From assembly GCF_009687885.1 (NCBI RefSeq), contig NZ_BLAF01000028.1:9711-73710 (forward strand): a stretch of DNA of 64,000 nucleotides, given 5' to 3'. Below are positions 52,872-62,043 of this stretch, in pieces. Source of the DNA: Acrocarpospora pleiomorpha (lineage in GTDB: Bacteria; Actinomycetota; Actinomycetes; Streptosporangiales; Streptosporangiaceae). Both the position numbers and the translations under genes were made by a program. The notes below the pieces were generated by a model. That model searched no databases and was not told the origin of the DNA. It saw nothing but the letters and a program-made list of their open reading frames with translations. Numbering within the stretch: position 1 is the first letter of the stretch; every line of letters begins with the position of its first letter.

Positions 52872-54692
52872 ATGTCCGTCACCGTTTCGCGTAATCCCCA
52901 GCCGACTTCTGAGCAGTTCTCCCACCCGACCACTCACCGCGAGTTGGCCGCCTGGGTCGGCGCGATCGCCGAACTCACCGAGCCGGACCGGATCGAATGG
53001 TGTGACGGCTCCGAAGCGGAATGGACCCGGCTGACCAACCTCCTGGTCGACCAGGGCACCTTCACCCGGCTGGTACGGCGCCCCAACAGCTTCCACGCCG
53101 CCTCCGACCCGAGCGACGTGGCCAGGGTCGAGGACCGGACCTTCATCTGCTCCGAGCGGGAAGAGGACGCCGGGCCGACCAACAACTGGGTCGCGCCCGC
53201 CGACATGCGCGCCACCTTCGGCAAACTGTTCCGGGGCAGCATGCGCGGGCGCACCATGTATGTGGTCCCGTTCTGCATGGGCCCGCTCGGCGGTTCGATC
53301 TCGCAACTCGGGGTAGAGATCACGGACTCGGCGTACGTGGCGGTGTCGATGCGGGTCATGACCCGGATGGGCGACGACGCGCTCCGCCTCATCGAGGAGC
53401 GCGGCGACTACGTCAAGGCCGTGCACTCGGTCGGCGCGCCGCTCGAACCCGGGCAGGCCGACGTGCCCTGGCCGTGCAACCAGACCAAATACATCAGCCA
53501 CTTCCCGGAGACCCGGGAGATCTGGTCGTACGGCTCTGGCTACGGCGGCAACGCACTCCTGGGCAAGAAGTGCTACGCGCTCCGCATCGCCGGCACGATG
53601 GCCCGGGACGAGGGCTGGCTGGCCGAGCACATGCTGATCCTCAAGCTCACCCCGCCTGCCGGAGAAGCCCGCTATGTGGCGGCGGCCTTCCCGTCCGCGT
53701 GTGGCAAGACCAACCTGGCCATGCTGCGGCCGACCATTCCCGGCTGGAAGGTCGAGACGATCGGGGATGACATCGCCTGGATGCGGTTCGGTGCGGACGG
53801 GCGGCTTTACGCGATCAACCCGGAGGCCGGGTTCTTCGGGGTCGCGCCCGGCACCGGCGAGAGCACCAACGCGAACGCGATCAAGACGCTGTGGGGCAAC
53901 AGCATCTTCACCAACGTGGCGCTCACCGATGACGGGGACGTCTGGTGGGAGGGCATGACGGACGAGCCGCCGGCGCATCTGACCGACTGGAAGGGGCAGT
54001 CCTGGACGCCCGACTCGCCCGAGCCCGCCGCCCACCCGAACGCGCGCTTCACCACGCCCGCCGAGCAGTGCCCGACGATCGCCAGGGAATGGCAGAACCC
54101 CGACGGAGTTCCGATCTCGGCCATCCTGTTCGGGGGGCGCCGGGCCACCGCTGTGCCGCTGGTCACCGAATCTCTCAGCTGGGAGCAGGGGGTGTTCCTC
54201 GGCGCCAACGTGGCGTCGGAGAAGACCGCCGCCGCTGAGGGCAAGGTCGGCGAACTGCGCCGGGATCCGTTCGCGATGTTGCCGTTCTGCGGTTACAACA
54301 TGGGCGATTACTTCGCGCACTGGATCTCGATCGGCCGGACGCCGGGTGCGCAGCTCCCGAAGATCTACTACGTCAACTGGTTCCGCAAGGACGACCAGGG
54401 GCGCTTCGTGTGGCCCGGCTTCGGGGAGAACAGCCGCGTACTCAAATGGATCGTCGACCGTCTCAACGGTCAGGCCTCCGCTGTCGAAACTCCGATCGGT
54501 CGCCTTCCCGTCTCGCTGGACATCGAGGGTCTCGACATTTCGCCCGAGGATCTCTCGTTGCTCCTGACCGTCGATCCGGAAGTTTGGCGGGAGGAGGCCG
54601 CGCTCGTCCCCGAGTTCTTCCGAACCTTTGGCGATCATCTGCCCAAGGAACTCTGGGAGGAGTACCACGCTCTGCTCGCCCGCCTAAACTGA
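52872..54692 (+). CDS. pckG: Phosphoenolpyruvate carboxykinase (GTP)
   Basis: Converts oxaloacetate and GTP to PEP, the entry to gluconeogenesis, 606 aa. Full GTP-type signature: FPSACGKTNLAML (P-loop with the reactive Cys), metal and substrate region SYGSGYGGNALLGKK, INPEAGFFGVAPGT, GGRRATAVPLV and FCGYNMGDYFAHWI. AAAGGAG upstream of ATG 52872. Regulation: three dre-like sites upstream. Confidence 0.96.
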   Translation: MSVTVSRNPQPTSEQFSHPTTHRELAAWVGAIAELTEPDRIEWCDGSEAEWTRLTNLLVDQGTFTRLVRRPNSFHAASDPSDVARVEDRTFICSEREEDAGPTNNWVAPADMRATFGKLFRGSMRGRTMYVVPFCMGPLGGSISQLGVEITDSAYVAVSMRVMTRMGDDALRLIEERGDYVKAVHSVGAPLEPGQADVPWPCNQTKYISHFPETREIWSYGSGYGGNALLGKKCYALRIAGTMARDEGWLAEHMLILKLTPPAGEARYVAAAFPSACGKTNLAMLRPTIPGWKVETIGDDIAWMRFGADGRLYAINPEAGFFGVAPGTGESTNANAIKTLWGNSIFTNVALTDDGDVWWEGMTDEPPAHLTDWKGQSWTPDSPEPAAHPNARFTTPAEQCPTIAREWQNPDGVPISAILFGGRRATAVPLVTESLSWEQGVFLGANVASEKTAAAEGKVGELRRDPFAMLPFCGYNMGDYFAHWISIGRTPGAQLPKIYYVNWFRKDDQGRFVWPGFGENSRVLKWIVDRLNGQASAVETPIGRLPVSLDIEGLDISPEDLSLLLTVDPEVWREEAALVPEFFRTFGDHLPKELWEEYHALLARLN

Positions 54693-54696
54693 GGGC

Positions 54697-54751
54697 GGTG
54701 AGCGGCGCTCACCCTAAAGCAGGAATGCCCGCCAGCGTCGTCGGGCGTTCC
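54697..54751. terminator. Two hairpins between convergent pckG and doxX
   Basis: GGTGAGC-GGC-GCTCACC (54697-54713) and GGAATGCCCG / CGGGCGTTCC (54722-54731 with 54742-54751). Together they can stop transcription from both sides. Confidence 0.7.
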
Positions 54752-54763
54752 GAAGGGTTGTGG

Positions 54764-55144
54764 TCAGCCGGTGAAGGACTGAGGGCCGAAGCGGCCCCAC
54801 GCCACGAGGGCGGCCAGGGCGAGGAAGGCCAGGTTGACCACGATTGCCCGGGCCTCGTGACGGCGGAGGTGCGTGATGATCGCACCGGCCATCAGCAGGA
54901 CCAGGCCGACGGCAGCCAGTGGCACCAGGACCGGCGCGATGTCGAGCGCGGCGGGCAGGATCAGGCCCACCGCGGCCAGGATCTCGAGGGTGCCGATGGC
55001 CTTGACGGCGCCGACGCTGAAGTCCTCGGCGAATCCCATGCCGGAGGCGGCCAGCTTCTCCTTGGGCTGGATCAGCTTCACGGCGCCGCCGGCCAGGAAG
55101 ATTACGGCCAGCAGTCCCGCAATGATCCACAGAGCGATGTTCAT
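54764..55144 (-). CDS. DoxX family membrane protein
   Basis: 126 aa with four membrane helices; DoxX pattern AGGAVKLIQPKEKLAASGMGFAEDFSVGAVKAIGTLEILAAVGLI begins at residue 20. Divergent from the ECF41-type sigma factor. Genes of this kind commonly neighbour ECF41 sigma factors and are often their targets. Confidence 0.87.
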   Translation of the reverse strand: MNIALWIIAGLLAVIFLAGGAVKLIQPKEKLAASGMGFAEDFSVGAVKAIGTLEILAAVGLILPAALDIAPVLVPLAAVGLVLLMAGAIITHLRRHEARAIVVNLAFLALAALVAWGRFGPQSFTG

Positions 55145-55209
55145 GAGGGTTCTCCTCGCAGGGTTGAGCGGCTTCGGTTCAGCAGTACGACGACACGGCC
55201 CCTCGAAAG

Positions 55210-55232
55210 GTGAGGTGAGACGCCGACCTCAC
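55210..55232. promoter_or_regulatory. Inverted repeat between doxX and the sigma-factor gene
   Basis: GTGAGGT (55210-55216) and ACCTCAC (55226-55232), perfect 7-bp arms with a 9-bp spacer, in the middle of the 151-bp divergent promoter region. Confidence 0.35.
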
Positions 55233-55295
55233 AGTTCGGTGCGATATCTCGTCGAACTGGTGAGGCCAGATGCGACCGAGGGAGTCGTCGACACC

Positions 55296-56228
55296 ATGAC
55301 CCGATCCGAGCCAGGACACGGCCGGCCCGATCCGAGCCTGAGCGCGATCATGAGCGAGCGGCGTCAACTGATCAATCTCGCGTACCGGCTCCTCGGCTCC
55401 CTGGCCGAGGCGGAGGATGTCGTACAAGAGACGTACGCCCGCTGGTACGCCATGTCCCAGCAACAGCAGGAAGCCATCGAGTCCCCCGGCGCCTGGCTGA
55501 CGAGGGTCGCCAGTCGCATCTGCCTCGACCTGCTCGGCTCGGCACGCGCCCGGCGCGAACGCTACGTGGGCGAATGGATCCCGGAACCGCTGCCCGGACG
55601 TACCGAGTGGATCAACGGCCGGTCGGGCGGTGCCTCGGCCGACCCGGCCGACCGGGTCACCCTCGACGAGTCGATCAACATGGCCTTCCTTGTCGTACTC
55701 GAATCGATGACCCCGGCCGAGCGCGTCGCGCTCATCCTGCACGACGTCTTCCGCTACTCCTTCGCCGAAGTGGCCGAGATCGTCGGCCGCACCCCGGCGG
55801 CATGCCGCCAGCTGGCCTCCTCGGCCCGCCGCCGCATTCGCGCGTCCCAGACTCCCGCGACGCCGACAGCCCAGCAGGCCGGCATCGTCAGGAACTTCAA
55901 GCAGGCCTGGGAAGCCAAGGACATCGACGCCCTCATCGGCCTCCTCGACCCCAACGCCACCGCGACCGCCGACGGCGGCGGCCTCGCCAGCGCCGAACTC
56001 CACCCGGTCCAGGGCGGCGAGCGGATCGCGCGCGCCTTCGTCGAGATCGCCGGCAAGGCACCCAACCTGACGATCCTGGAGCGCACGGTCAACGGCCAGC
56101 CCGGTCTGGCGGCCCAACTGGACGGCGTCACCGTGGTAGTGGTGGCATTCGACGTCGCAGGCGACCGGATCAAACACATCTGGGCAGTACGGAACCCCGA
56201 GAAACTCCGACCTTGGACGACGGCCTGA
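55296..56228 (+). CDS. ECF41-type sigma factor (SigJ-like) with SnoaL-like C-terminus
   Basis: 310 aa. Region 2 (RRQLINLAYRLLGSLAEAEDVVQETYARWY), region 4 (ESMTPAERVALILHDVFRYSFAEVAEIVGRTPAACRQLASSARRRI) and a C-terminal domain of about 120 residues of the NTF2/SnoaL type, which in ECF41 factors controls activity in place of an anti-sigma factor. ATG 55296; GGGAG is 11 bp upstream. Divergent doxX is the likely target. Confidence 0.9.
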   Translation: MTRSEPGHGRPDPSLSAIMSERRQLINLAYRLLGSLAEAEDVVQETYARWYAMSQQQQEAIESPGAWLTRVASRICLDLLGSARARRERYVGEWIPEPLPGRTEWINGRSGGASADPADRVTLDESINMAFLVVLESMTPAERVALILHDVFRYSFAEVAEIVGRTPAACRQLASSARRRIRASQTPATPTAQQAGIVRNFKQAWEAKDIDALIGLLDPNATATADGGGLASAELHPVQGGERIARAFVEIAGKAPNLTILERTVNGQPGLAAQLDGVTVVVVAFDVAGDRIKHIWAVRNPEKLRPWTTA

Positions 56229-56378
56229 CGCGCGTATTTCGTACTCCGGTCCGTGCCGGGAAGGAGTGGGTCGTTCGTTCTTCAGGTGGATGCGAAACTA
56301 AGGCGGGCATGCGATCGTCTATCGGGTAGACGGGGTGATGTGGGACAGAGGCCCCCCGTCCTGTCCCCAGGAGGCGAC

Positions 56379-57404
56379 ATGGAGCTTGTGCTTCTGGTCT
56401 CCGCGATCGTTATCGCGGTGCTGGTCTTTTCGGTCGCGTCGGCGGTCAATCGTGAACTTCGGCGGGTCCGGTCCGGGCATACGCTCGGCGGGCCGCCCCC
56501 GGACGTGTACGAGCTCGCGTACCTGGCCGGAGGGCCGCGACGGACGGTGAACACGGCGATCGCGATGCTCAGCGCGCAGGGCAAGCTCCGTGTGGCCCGG
56601 GGCGGGAGAGTGACCACCGTGGCCGGTGCCGGCGGCTCGCCGGAGGCGGTCGAGCAGGAGCTCCTCGATCTGGCCTCCGTGCCCGGCGGCCGGACGGCCG
56701 GTGAGGTACGCCAGATAATGGCCCAAGGACCCGCGTTGATCGGGCTCATGCATCGGCTGATCGGCCGCGGCTACATGGTCCAGGACGAGGCCCTCACTCA
56801 CGGCCGCGTACTCAACCGCGGCCTGGGCTGGTTCGTCTTGTTGTCCGGCCTCAACTGGGTGATCTCGGTGGTGGCGCTCGCCACCGGTTCGGTTCCGGTC
56901 AGCGTCTTCAACATCCTCGCCCTGGTCGCCGGCGCGTTCGTCAGCCTGATCGGCCTGGCCCTGCACCAGGCCAACCGGAACAGGCTGCGGAACCTGCTGA
57001 CGACCGCCGGGCACGAGATCCTGAGCACGGCCCGGCTCACGCACCGACCCGGTTCCGGGGCCGGCCGGAACTTCGTCTTCTACTCTGACCACCACCCCGG
57101 CCACGCCAACGACAACGCCTTCGCGTACGCGGCGGTCGGCGGCGCGGTCGCGCTGTACGGCCTAGGCGAGTTCAACTCGCCCGACGCGGCTGAGATCGCG
57201 AGAGAAGACGAGAACTCCGGGGGCAGCGGATACGGGTGCGCGGCTGGCGCTTGCGGCGGCGGAGGCTCCAGCGACTCCAACAGCTGGGGCTCCGACCCGG
57301 GTGGCTTCGGCGGCGGCGACTTCGGCGGCGGCTCCAGCGACTCGGGCGGCGGGTCCAGCTGTGGCGGCGGCGGTTGCGGCGGCGGCTGCGGTGGTGGTGG
57401 CTGA
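56379..57404 (+). CDS. TIGR04222-type membrane protein with Cys/Gly-rich tail
   Basis: 341 aa. Membrane helix at about 3-22, a cytosolic winged-helix-like region (VYELAYLAGGPRRTVNTAIAMLSAQGKL, typical of TIGR04222), two more helices at about 150-190, then a tail of about 65 residues of Gly and Ser with five cysteines (GYGC, AGAC, SSC, GGC, GGC). AGGAGG before ATG 56379. Directly followed by a DUF692 enzyme. Members of that family (MNIOs) modify cysteines in peptides, so this tail may be the substrate. Confidence 0.85.
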   Translation: MELVLLVSAIVIAVLVFSVASAVNRELRRVRSGHTLGGPPPDVYELAYLAGGPRRTVNTAIAMLSAQGKLRVARGGRVTTVAGAGGSPEAVEQELLDLASVPGGRTAGEVRQIMAQGPALIGLMHRLIGRGYMVQDEALTHGRVLNRGLGWFVLLSGLNWVISVVALATGSVPVSVFNILALVAGAFVSLIGLALHQANRNRLRNLLTTAGHEILSTARLTHRPGSGAGRNFVFYSDHHPGHANDNAFAYAAVGGAVALYGLGEFNSPDAAEIAREDENSGGSGYGCAAGACGGGGSSDSNSWGSDPGGFGGGDFGGGSSDSGGGSSCGGGGCGGGCGGGG

Positions 57405-57405
57405 G

Positions 57406-58236
57406 GTGGCGGCTGATCCACGGGTCGAGTTGGGGGTGGGGATCGGATGGCGGTCCGAGATCGATCTCACCGTGGAGCGGCTGCCGGGGGTCGAGTTCGT
57501 TGAGGTGATCGCGGAGACGGTGCGGCCTGGGCGGATTCCGGAGTCGTTGCGGGTGTTGCGGGAGCGTGGGGTGCCCGTGATTCCGCACGGGGTGGCGCTG
57601 GGAATCGGTGGTGCCGACAAGCCGGAAATTTCACGACTTGAGCATTTGGCCGCCTGTGCGGAGGCCCTAGACGCACCGCTGGTCAGCGAACATCTGGCCT
57701 TCGTCCGAGGCGACGGAATGGAGGCCGGTCATCTGCTCCCGGTTCCCCGGACCCGCGACGCGCTGACGGTCGTCGTCGAGAACATCAAGATCGCCCAAGC
57801 CGAGTTGCCCGTTCCATTCGCGCTGGAGAACGTCGCCGCCCTGTTCGGCTGGCCCGACGACGAGCTCACGGAGGCCGAATTCCTCGGCGAACTCGTCGAG
57901 CGCACCGGCGTCAAGCTGCTCATCGACGTGGCCAACCTCTACACCAACGAGGTGAACCTGGGCTCCGACGCCAGAGCCGCCCTCGATCGCCTGCCTCTCA
58001 CCGAACTGGCCTATGTCCACGTCGCCGGAGGGCACTCCCACAACGGCGTCTGGCACGACACCCACACCGCCTCCGTCCCGGAACCCATTCTGGATGTCCT
58101 CACCGAACTCTGTAGCCGCGTCGACCCGCCAGGAGTCCTCCTGGAATGGGACGACGACTACCCAAGCGACGCCGCCCTCGCCCAAGAGCTCACCCGCATC
58201 CGCACCGCGATGAGCCGAGCCTCCACCCGCCCATGA
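57406..58236 (+). CDS. DUF692 family multinuclear iron oxidase (MNIO)
   Basis: 276 aa TIM-barrel enzyme of the DUF692/MbnB/BufB family, which uses two or three irons to oxidise Cys residues of peptides. Iron-ligand regions: IPHGVALGIGG, LVSEHLAFV, ALENVAALF, LLIDVANLYTN, YVHVAGGHSHNGVWHDTHTA and LLEWDDDYP. GTG 57406 starts right after the stop of the TIGR04222 gene; GTG 57397 is an overlapping alternative. The next gene overlaps by 4 bp (ATGA). Confidence 0.88.
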   Translation: MAADPRVELGVGIGWRSEIDLTVERLPGVEFVEVIAETVRPGRIPESLRVLRERGVPVIPHGVALGIGGADKPEISRLEHLAACAEALDAPLVSEHLAFVRGDGMEAGHLLPVPRTRDALTVVVENIKIAQAELPVPFALENVAALFGWPDDELTEAEFLGELVERTGVKLLIDVANLYTNEVNLGSDARAALDRLPLTELAYVHVAGGHSHNGVWHDTHTASVPEPILDVLTELCSRVDPPGVLLEWDDDYPSDAALAQELTRIRTAMSRASTRP

Positions 58237-58757
58237 CCGACACTCAACTTCACCTGACACCTCCTGCGGGTTCGTTGAGCTTGGGGGGCTCTTTGGGTAC
58301 GGCTGATCCTGCGGCCTCGCAAAACTCTGCCGATGCGGCTCGGGAGCGGCTGGCCGTGGCCGAAGGTCGATTGCTTGCGGCTCTGGTCGCCGGCGGTCCG
58401 GAACCTCCCGGCTTCGATGGTTCCCGCCTGAGGATCCAGGCGCATAGCTTGATCGCCAAGCGACGCGGTCTGGTGGCGACCGCTCTTCCCGCGCTGGCCT
58501 CCGCACTTGGCGGGAACTTCGCCCGCGAGTTCTTCGACTACGCCAACGGCCGGCCCAAACCGCCGGGCGGATCCCGCGCCGACGCCCGAGCTTTCGCCGA
58601 ATGGCTTCGCGCGGAAGGCCGCCTCCCCGAAGGTACGGACAGCCCAAAGGCCGCCAAACCCCCTGGCGTGGAAAGCCAAGCGATCGTTTGGGCTGGAGAG
58701 GAAGCCGCCCAATCCCCTTGGCGGCGATGGTGGCGACAGCGGAAGCAGCCGAATTGA
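58233..58757 (+). CDS. MNIO partner-like protein
   Basis: 174 aa, ATG overlapping the DUF692 stop. The middle part (ERLAVAEGRLLAALVAGGPEPPGFD, HSLIAKRRGLVATALPALASALG, FAREFFDYANGRPKPPGGSRADARAFAEWL) resembles the helical DUF2063/BufC- or MbnC-type partner proteins that bind the precursor for MNIO enzymes. The basic, Trp-rich C-terminus (SPWRRWWRQRKQ) is unusual. Family assignment is by pattern and moderately sure. Confidence 0.7.
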   Translation: MTDTQLHLTPPAGSLSLGGSLGTADPAASQNSADAARERLAVAEGRLLAALVAGGPEPPGFDGSRLRIQAHSLIAKRRGLVATALPALASALGGNFAREFFDYANGRPKPPGGSRADARAFAEWLRAEGRLPEGTDSPKAAKPPGVESQAIVWAGEEAAQSPWRRWWRQRKQPN

Positions 58758-58786
58758 CCCCACATCCGCGATCAGCTCTTCAGCTA

Positions 58787-59000
58787 CGTGGTTTTCCCAC
58801 CCGCCCAGCCCTTTTGTTTTCCCTCGGGCTCCGCCCGTCCCCGCCGGCGCCGTGGTCGCCCGAATGAAGCAGCAGCTTGATCAGCGTGGTTCTCCCACCC
58901 GCCTTTGTTTTCCCTCGGGCTCCGCCCGTCCCCGCCAGTGCCATGGTCGCCCGAACGAAGCGGTAGCTTGATCAGCGTGGTTCTCCCACCCATCGAGCCC
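58787..59000. repeat. Tandem duplication after the MNIO operon
   Basis: A unit starting CGTGGTT(T/C)TCCCACCCGCC and containing TTGTTTTCCCTCGGGCTCC and GCTTGATCAG occurs at 58787 (98 bp) and 58885 (91 bp), with a third partial copy from 58976. The length difference is a 7-bp indel near the start of the unit. Each unit holds the small hairpin CGGGC-TCC-GCCCG. Confidence 0.7.
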
Positions 59001-59063
59001 ATTGATCCCCCCAGGCTGGGCAGCTCGGAGACCACCGGCTGAATACATGTCGGGTTTGCGGGG

Positions 59064-59645
59064 ATGTGCGGTGGATATCCTCTGGAGGTGGGAGGACTAC
59101 GTTGTGTTGATAGCTCGTACCTAAGCGTTACCCCAGTCGTTTGCCGGGACAGCGCAGGCATCCCGTACGAGATCACCCTGGCGTTGCACCGAGACGGCGC
59201 GCCCTACGGCATGGTCGGCGAGCGATGCGGGTGGCTGCTGGCGCGACTGGCCAGAGGGGTGACGGAAGCGCGAGAAGAGGCGAATGAGTGGGGGGATCCG
59301 GACGACCGATTCCCAAGGGGCGAAGAAGAGCTGTTCGCGTTCCGCTACCGCGCGCGAACCGACATCGTGGGCCGCGGAGAGCTGCGCTGCCAGGTCCGGA
59401 CGATTCCGGTATGGAAACCGCGAGGCCCCCAGGCCCGCGGCGAATGGCACCTGACCAGGCGGGCGTTCGTCGAAGCCTGGGGCACCTCGGGAATCGGACT
59501 CCGAGCGGTCCTCACCTCCAGCCAACTGGCAACCTTCCTCCAAGCCTTGGTCGCCGAAGCAGAAGACCGACTTGGAACCTGTTTTGGGATGGAACGCAAC
59601 AGCAACCTCATAAACGGAGCGGGCACTATCGCGCGCCCCCGATAA
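59064..59645 (+). CDS. Hypothetical protein (193 aa)
   Basis: No family recognised. Soluble, no signal peptide, many charged residues, Trp-containing motifs (ERCGWLLARLARGVTEAREEANEWGD, GEWHLTRRAFVEAWG). The start is uncertain: ATG 59064 or GTG 59088, neither with a good ribosome-binding site. Lies 62 bp before uppS. Confidence 0.6.
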   Translation: MCGGYPLEVGGLRCVDSSYLSVTPVVCRDSAGIPYEITLALHRDGAPYGMVGERCGWLLARLARGVTEAREEANEWGDPDDRFPRGEEELFAFRYRARTDIVGRGELRCQVRTIPVWKPRGPQARGEWHLTRRAFVEAWGTSGIGLRAVLTSSQLATFLQALVAEAEDRLGTCFGMERNSNLINGAGTIARPR

Positions 59646-59707
59646 TTGCTTGACCCAGCTGTCTCGGAAGTCGGCCTGAGGCGGCGGCGACGAAACCTGG
59701 GGGCGCC

Positions 59708-60490
59708 ATGGGCGTGCGCGATCTCGTATACCGCAATCTCCTGTACAAGGTGTACGAGCGCAGGCTGGAGCACAAGATCGCCAAAGCGGCGGCTCCGATC
59801 CCCAGGCATGTCGGCGTGATAGTGGACGGCAACCGTCGCTGGGCCAGGATGATGGGCCTGGAAGACGTCAACCGCGGTCACCAGAAGGGCGCGGACAAGA
59901 TCTCCGAGCTGCTGGTGTGGTGCCGCGAGGCCGGAGTGGAGTACGTCACCCTCTGGTTGCTCTCCACCGACAACCTCTCCCGCGACAAGGCCGAGCTGGA
60001 ACCCCTGCTCCAGGTGATCGAGGGTCTGGTGGGCAATCTCGTCGAGCAGGGATGGCACGTCACCCCCATGGGATCGCTCGATTTGTTGCCCGATCACACG
60101 GCTCGTGTCCTGAAAGATGCCAAAGAAGTCACATCACACCGTCCCGGGCTGATTGTGAACGTTGCGGTTGGGTATGGAGGAAGACGTGAGATCGCTGATG
60201 CGGTGCGCTCTCTTCTCCAGGAGCACGCCAGCAAGGGCGCGAGTATCGAGGACCTTGTCGAGGTCCTCGATGTCGAGCACATCGCGGAGCATCTCTACAC
60301 GCGTGGCCTGCCCGACCCGGATCTTGTCATCCGGACCTCGGGAGAGCAGCGACTGTCCGGATTCCTGCTCTGGCAGAGCGCCCACTCGGAGTTCTACTTC
60401 TGCGAGGCCTACTGGCCCGATTTTCGCAGAGTCGACTTCCTCCGGGCACTCCGGTCCTATGGCGCGCGTCACCGTAGGTACGGCTCCTGA
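59708..60490 (+). CDS. uppS: Isoprenyl transferase (cis-prenyltransferase)
   Basis: Makes the polyprenyl (undecaprenyl or decaprenyl) diphosphate carrier lipid for cell-wall synthesis, 260 aa. Signature HVGVIVDGNRRWARMMG (catalytic Asp), the TLWLLSTDNLSR motif, and DLVIRTSGEQRLSGFLLWQSAHSEF near the C-terminus. Standard length. ATG 59708 with GGGGG upstream. Confidence 0.95.
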   Translation: MGVRDLVYRNLLYKVYERRLEHKIAKAAAPIPRHVGVIVDGNRRWARMMGLEDVNRGHQKGADKISELLVWCREAGVEYVTLWLLSTDNLSRDKAELEPLLQVIEGLVGNLVEQGWHVTPMGSLDLLPDHTARVLKDAKEVTSHRPGLIVNVAVGYGGRREIADAVRSLLQEHASKGASIEDLVEVLDVEHIAEHLYTRGLPDPDLVIRTSGEQRLSGFLLWQSAHSEFYFCEAYWPDFRRVDFLRALRSYGARHRRYGS

Positions 60491-60690
60491 AACGGCACGT
60501 GAACAGCCCCTATCGGACAGGATTGAAGCGTTGGCGGGCGGGGATTCAGGTCGTACCGTAAGAAGTAAGCAGCAGTGCTTACCTCGGGAGAGGGCCCATC
60601 CTTGCGTCTCAAAGACCTTGCGAGGAGGGCCGGTCCACGGTTCCGCCTCGGCGGGGTCCGGGCCCGGTCCGTTCACCACCAGTCAAGGCA

Positions 60691-60711
60691 GGGCGCCGCG
60701 CTTTGGCGCCC
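60691..60711 (+). promoter_or_regulatory. Hairpin directly before the phoH start
   Basis: GGGCGCC-GCGCTTT-GGCGCCC, a perfect 7-bp stem ending next to the GGGGGAG ribosome-binding site of the PIN-PhoH gene. It could mask the site or be the end of a terminator for the upstream transcript. Confidence 0.4.
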
Positions 60712-60723
60712 GGGGGAGAACGC

Positions 60724-62043
60724 GTGGCATTGTCCTCAGGCAACCCGTCCAAGTCCCGTCGCACGTACATCCTCGACACATCGGTGCTGCTCGCTGATCC
60801 AGCGGCGATGAGCCGGTTCGAAGAGCACGAGGTTGTACTCCCGATCGTCGTCATCACCGAGCTGGAGGCCAAGCGGCATCATCCCGAACTGGGGTACTTC
60901 GCCAGGCAGGCTCTGCGCTCGCTCGACGACCTTCGGTTGCGGCACGGACGACTCGACGAGCCAATGCCCATCGGCGAGGGCACGATCAGGGTGGAGCTCA
61001 ACCACAGCGACCCATCGGGGCTGCCGGCCGGGTTTCGGCTGGGCGACAACGACACCAGAATCCTGACCGTCGCGCAGAACCTCGCCAGCGAGGGCTTCGA
61101 CGTGGTGCTGGTCTCCAAGGACCTGCCGATGCGGATTAAGGCCGCCTCCATCGGCCTGGCCGCGGAGGAGTACCGGGCCGAGCTGGTGGCCACCACCGAC
61201 AACGGCTGGACCGGAATGTCGGAACTCCAGGTGACGACGGAGGATGTCGAGGCGCTCTTCGACGGCGGCACGGCAGACCTGGAGGAAGCGCGCGAGCTGC
61301 CCACCCACACGGGGCTGCGGCTGCTGTCCAGCAAGGGCTCGGCGCTCGGCCGGGTGCTGCCGGACAAGTCGGTCCGGCTGGTCCGCGGCGACCGCGAGGT
61401 GTTCGGCCTGCACGGCCGATCCGCCGAGCAGCGTATCGCCCTCGACCTGCTGATGGACCCCGAGGTGGGCATCGTCTCGCTCGGCGGACGGGCGGGCACC
61501 GGCAAGTCGGCGCTGGCCCTGTGCGCGGGCCTGGAGGCCGTGCTGGAGCGCCGCCAGCACCGCAAGGTGATCGTCTTCCGCCCGTTGTACGCGGTGGGTG
61601 GCCAGGACCTCGGCTACCTGCCGGGCACCGAGAACGAGAAGATGGGCCCCTGGGCGCAGGCGGTCTACGACACCCTCGGCGCGGTCACCACACCGGAGGT
61701 GATCGAGGAGGTGCTCGACCGCGGCATGCTGGAGGTGCTGCCGCTGACGCACATCCGCGGCCGGTCCCTGCACGACGCGTTCGTGATCGTGGACGAGGCC
61801 CAGTCGCTGGAGCGCGGCGTGCTGCTGACCGTGCTGTCCAGGATCGGGGCCAACTCCCGGGTGGTGCTCACCCACGACATCGCGCAGCGTGACAACCTGC
61901 GGGTCGGGCGGCACGACGGCGTGGTCGCGGTGGTCGAGAAGCTCAAGGGCCACCCGCTGTTCGCGCACGTCACGCTGACCCGCTCGGAGCGCTCGCCGAT
62001 CGCGGCCCTCGTCACCGAGATGCTGGAAGACATCACGGTTTAA
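60724..62043 (+). CDS. PIN-PhoH fusion (PhoH2-type) ribonuclease/helicase
   Basis: 439 aa. N-terminal PIN ribonuclease domain (YILDTSVLLADP, VVITELEAKRH, GDNDTRILTVA with acidic active-site residues) fused to a C-terminal PhoH ATPase (Walker A LGGRAGTGKSALAL, Walker B HDAFVIVDEAQSLE). In mycobacteria this fusion is PhoH2, an RNA helicase and RNase. GTG 60724 follows GGGGGAG. Confidence 0.92.
   Translation: MALSSGNPSKSRRTYILDTSVLLADPAAMSRFEEHEVVLPIVVITELEAKRHHPELGYFARQALRSLDDLRLRHGRLDEPMPIGEGTIRVELNHSDPSGLPAGFRLGDNDTRILTVAQNLASEGFDVVLVSKDLPMRIKAASIGLAAEEYRAELVATTDNGWTGMSELQVTTEDVEALFDGGTADLEEARELPTHTGLRLLSSKGSALGRVLPDKSVRLVRGDREVFGLHGRSAEQRIALDLLMDPEVGIVSLGGRAGTGKSALALCAGLEAVLERRQHRKVIVFRPLYAVGGQDLGYLPGTENEKMGPWAQAVYDTLGAVTTPEVIEEVLDRGMLEVLPLTHIRGRSLHDAFVIVDEAQSLERGVLLTVLSRIGANSRVVLTHDIAQRDNLRVGRHDGVVAVVEKLKGHPLFAHVTLTRSERSPIAALVTEMLEDITV

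Noticed and set aside
60575..60811. Small ORF overlapping the phoH start as a PhoAT-like antitoxin
   Set aside because: No similarity that I can see to an antitoxin, poor start context, and it runs 88 bp into phoH out of frame.
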